Shown piece by piece: positions 20,136-22,746 of a DNA stretch of 22,746 bases. The position numbers and the translations under genes are program-made. The notes under the pieces were generated by a model. The model made no database searches. It saw only the letters and a list, made by a program, of their open reading frames with translations, and was not told where the DNA came from. The DNA comes from Allomyces macrogynus ATCC 38327. Taxonomy: Eukaryota; Blastocladiomycota; Blastocladiomycetes; Blastocladiales; Blastocladiaceae. Location of the stretch: contig GG745334.1 in assembly GCA_000151295.1 (NCBI GenBank), forward strand, positions 1,006,153 to 1,028,898. The letters are read 5' to 3'. Numbering within the stretch: position 1 is the stretch's first letter; every line of letters starts with the position of its first letter.

Positions 20136-22746
20136 ATGACCGACACGGACCTTGTCCTGCTCGCGGCGCCGACGCTCGCCGTCGAGGCGCAATACCTGTC
20201 GTCGACGCGGTACCGTGCCGCCCTTTTTGCCGGCCTGCACGCGCGGTCGCGCGCGGCACGCACCCAAGCGCTCGCCAGCGTCGTCTCAATCGCACGGTCC
20301 TGGGCCGATGCATGCTACGACCCGGCGACGCGACGTGGGTCCGGCACGCTGGCCTTGCCTCGCTCACCAACAACCGCCACGACCCCCGCGATCAACGGGC
20401 CCGCAGCATCGGCGCCCAACGACGACCCAGCCGAGTCGCGCATGCTCCTGCATCTGCACGTGTTGACGCTGATCCGCATCGCCACGTCGTGCCCGTACCC
20501 AGATGTGCGCGCGCCATTGACGGCGCTATTGCGCGACTTGCGCGCGTCAGGCGTGCCGATCCCGCGCCCGGCGCACCCGACTCCGTCGTGCTTTCTTGCG
20601 CCGGGAGACCTGGTCCCGTTACCCGACGGCACAACCCACGCGAACGCGCCATCCACACCCGATGCGGCAACTTCCCCCACCACCACCCTTCCGAGCGGCG
20701 CACCGCACCTGCCGCTCCCACCGGCACGGCGCAAGTTCCCCGGATACGGCACGCCGCGCGCGGCCTGGTCCGCTTTGCGCGATCTCGCCGACCCGTCGTC
20801 TGGCGGCGGTCGCGTGATGCACCTCGACCGCGTCCTCGCCTACTTCCCCGCGTACCTGACCAAATGGCGGCTCGCGACGCGCGCCGTCTTGCGCGACACG
20901 AACGGTCCCGTCCCGCGCGCGTGGCGGCTGTACCTGGCCGTCGCTGCTGCATCGCAGTTCCAGTGCCTGCCCGTCGCGGCACTCATGCGCTCTGAGTACT
21001 TGCAAGCCGGCGGAGATCCGGCGTGGCTCGAACTCGGGTGGGCGGGGGTGCCGCGGAAACTGGCCGCGCTGGCGGGCCTGAACGCGGCGCTCGCGCACCA
21101 GCCGTGGCGCGTCACGCCGGTCTTGATTGCTGCGCTCGTGGATCCCGCGGGGATGGGGGCCACGTCGCCGGATGCCTGGACGGTCGCCGAGATTGTGCAT
21201 GCGGTCACGGTGTTCGTCACGGTGCACGCGCAGTGCTCGCTCGCGTTGGGGACGGGCGTGGTGCCAGAGCCGGACACGGTCGGTGGCGCTGTGCTCGTGC
21301 ACGAGGATTTGGTGGCCGAGGTGGGCGCGGTGCCCGTGAGCACGGCGAGTGTCATGGCAACGGTCGCCGATGCGGCGGCCGCGGCGCAGGTCGTGTCCCC
21401 GGCCGAGGCGTCGTTGACGGACCAGTTGATTGCACGGCTCAAGGAGTCGGCGTCGTTTAGTGAAGAAGAGTTGGCGGGTGGGGTGGCCGTCGAATCAGCG
21501 CCGAATTCGATCGCATCGTCGTTTGTCGAGGCCGAGCAGGCGCGGCGCGCTGCATTTGAGCGTGTCGAGACGGGAACCGACGGTACGTGCACTTGCCACC
21601 TATCTCGTGGAGTTGTCGTGGTTCAAAAACGCGAGACTGACCATACCCTCGCTTCTCTAAGACTGGTCGGACAGCGAAACCGAGCAAACGCTGCCAACAC
21701 CTTACGACGGCGCCACGTTCCTCGCGAGAATCCCGCCGCCACCGCCACCTATGGGCCTTCACGTTCCGCAGGACGCCGACGCCGCGACCTTGCGGCAATG
21801 CGCGACGTGGTGGGCGCGGCCCGGTACGATCCCCGCTCTGGTGGCCCCGGACCTCGCGTGCATGGCGACGCACTTCACCGACCCGACCGACACGTCGCTC
21901 GTCGCGCACCACGTCGACTTTGACGTCAAGGCCGCCGACTATACGGTCTTCCGTCTCGGCGACTGGTCGTGGGAAGAGCACGGTCTCGGCCTCGTCTCCA
22001 AGTACCTCGGGCACGAAGTGGGCGAATGGCTCGACGAGGCCTTTGCCGAGGCGCAACACATGACGGACAGCAGCGTGTTTGTTGCTGACGAAGACATGGA
22101 CGACTTTGGCGGCGACGACGACCACGACGACGGCGAGGACTTGCACGACGGCGTGCTTGGCTCGGACGACGACGACGATAATTACCACAGCGAGGACCAC
22201 GAGGATCATGGCGATGCACGGTGGGCCGCGTGGCGCGACGATGCAGTCCGTGGCGCGTCGCCCGCACCGTACCCGGCGCCGCCGGTGGATTTGGTGCTGC
22301 GGGTCCCGCCGGCGCCGACACCGACGGATTCGCGCAGTGTGTGCAGCACGTCGACGCGTGGGGCCGCGGGGATCGATACGGCGCCGTTCCGCGAAGCGAT
22401 TTGGTACTATGTCCTGCGGCTGTTTGGCATGTCGCATGACGATTACAACTACTCGCGCGTCAACCATTTCGTGAACAAGTACGTTAAGTCCTTTGGTGTC
22501 AAGTGGGAGGAGAATTTGGACGAGAAGGCTGACCTCATTCTCTTTGCGATTCGATTAGACGCACCAAGGCCTTTGTCAAGAAAGTCGCCTGCGCGCCGCA
22601 CACGCTCACTTACCGCGACTGGATGCGCATGGGCGTGCTGCTACGGCCCGAGGAAAAGGCGCACGTGGTCGTGCTCGTCAGTGAGGCGCGCAAGCAGGCG
22701 GCACTCGTGTGGGCGCTCAGCGCCATCAACAAGTACCTCGACCATC
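20136..22746 (+). CDS. SESN: Sestrin (PA26 family), nearly complete, with a large acidic insertion
   Basis: Exons are 20136-21582, 21662-22478 and 22559->22746, giving 817 visible residues (human sestrins are about 480-550). Sestrins bind GATOR2 and restrain TORC1 in the cytoplasm; SESN2 is a leucine sensor. Family landmarks are YLAVAAASQFQCL with C277 (human C125), GGDPAWL, AALAHQPW, AEIVHAV, WSWEEHGLGLV, FREAIWYYV, DDYNY (D742-D743, human D406-D407) and the C-terminal HVVVLVSEARKQAALVWALSAI. Relay residues Y127 and H132 are P279 and M284. T374, T386, R390 and E451 match T617, T722, R726 and E787; W444 aligns with G780. An insertion with an Asp/His-rich core (625-667) separates T617 from T722. 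The N-terminus is long and unmatched, so the start is the least certain point; it is the first ATG after the TATA-like box, though its context is weak. Human residue numbers are from memory. Confidence 0.93.
21583..21661 (+). other. Sestrin intron 1
   Basis: 79 nt, phase 1. Donor GTACGT, branch-like ACTGACC 21 nt before the end, acceptor CTCTAAG. Joins VETGTD to DWSDSETEQ. Confidence 0.85.
22087..22215 (+). repeat. Asp/His-rich low-complexity tract in sestrin
   Basis: GAC/GAT/CAC-rich codons for residues 625-667, with runs such as DDDHDDGEDLHD and HSEDHEDHGD. It is strongly acidic, with interspersed His. It lies inside the insertion that separates the two halves of the leucine pocket in the family fold. 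Confidence 0.9.
22479..22558 (+). other. Sestrin intron 2
   Basis: 80 nt, phase 2. Donor GTACGT (as in intron 1), branch-like GCTGACC 26 nt before the end, acceptor CGATTAG. Joins NHFVNK to RTKAFVKKVAC and restores alignment to animal sestrins with no gap. Confidence 0.9.

Noticed and set aside
19054..20373. A 439-codon minus-strand frame over the sestrin promoter and start
   Set aside because: Composition is Arg/Cys/Trp-rich without domains, and it overlaps the real sestrin N-terminus.
18686..20995. A 769-codon plus-strand frame running from the AsnRS start into sestrin exon 1
   Set aside because: It overlaps conserved sestrin coding sequence in another frame and is Arg/Pro/Cys-rich. The sestrin frame has clear homology.
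1..22746. CRISPR arrays, rRNA, insertion sequences, integrases, bacterial operons or phage genes
   Set aside because: None seen. The genes are eukaryotic with spliceosomal introns, and no regularly spaced repeats or terminal inverted repeats were found by eye.

Overview
The window is nuclear DNA from a eukaryote, most likely an early-diverging (non-Dikarya), GC-rich fungus, perhaps a blastoclad or another zoosporic lineage. Three things point there. The genes have short spliceosomal introns (68-114 nt). A Spa2-type polarity scaffold is present, with two Spa2-homology (SHD) repeats and no ArfGAP domain. A sestrin is also present, a family I know from animals and slime moulds and which, as far as I recall, is missing from the common Dikarya models. 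The lineage call is inference; no rRNA or marker gene is present. All genes read with the standard code.

Layout. (1) 1-1620, minus: 5' part of a SPA2-like gene, four exons seen, running off the left edge. (2) 1621-3603: about 2 kb between divergent genes, visibly lower in GC, with palindromic motifs but no convincing gene. (3) 3604-4875, plus: single-exon APH/choline-kinase-like small-molecule kinase. (4) 4876-5001: 126 bp between convergent 3' ends. (5) 5002-16573, minus: TRA1/TRRAP, four exons, about 3762 residues, interrupted by an apparent one-base deletion near 11676. (6) 16574-16774: 201 bp between tandem genes, holding the upstream gene's poly(A) signal and the TRA1 leader with a short upstream ORF. 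(7) 16775-18677, minus: cytosolic asparaginyl-tRNA synthetase, four exons, 557 residues. (8) 18678-20135: about 1.46 kb divergent promoter region with a similar TATA-like box at each end. (9) 20136-22746, plus: sestrin, three exons seen, 817 residues, running off the right edge probably only a few codons before its end.

How the genes relate. These are independent eukaryotic transcription units, not an operon. Their roles are polarised growth (SPA2), acetyltransferase recruitment in SAGA and NuA4 (TRA1), asparagine charging (AsnRS) and nutrient/stress signalling to TORC1 (sestrin). An aminoacyl-tRNA synthetase and an amino-acid-sensor homologue share one divergent promoter region, which invites a co-regulation test but proves nothing. 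The most interesting object is the sestrin. Its GATOR2-contact Asp pair and several leucine-pocket residues align without gaps to the human protein. It has lost the peroxidase relay residues, and it carries an insertion of about 93 residues with an Asp/His-rich core exactly between the leucine-gripping 'lid' and 'latch'. A second general signal is a near-invariant CTGAC branch point in 10 of the 11 introns.
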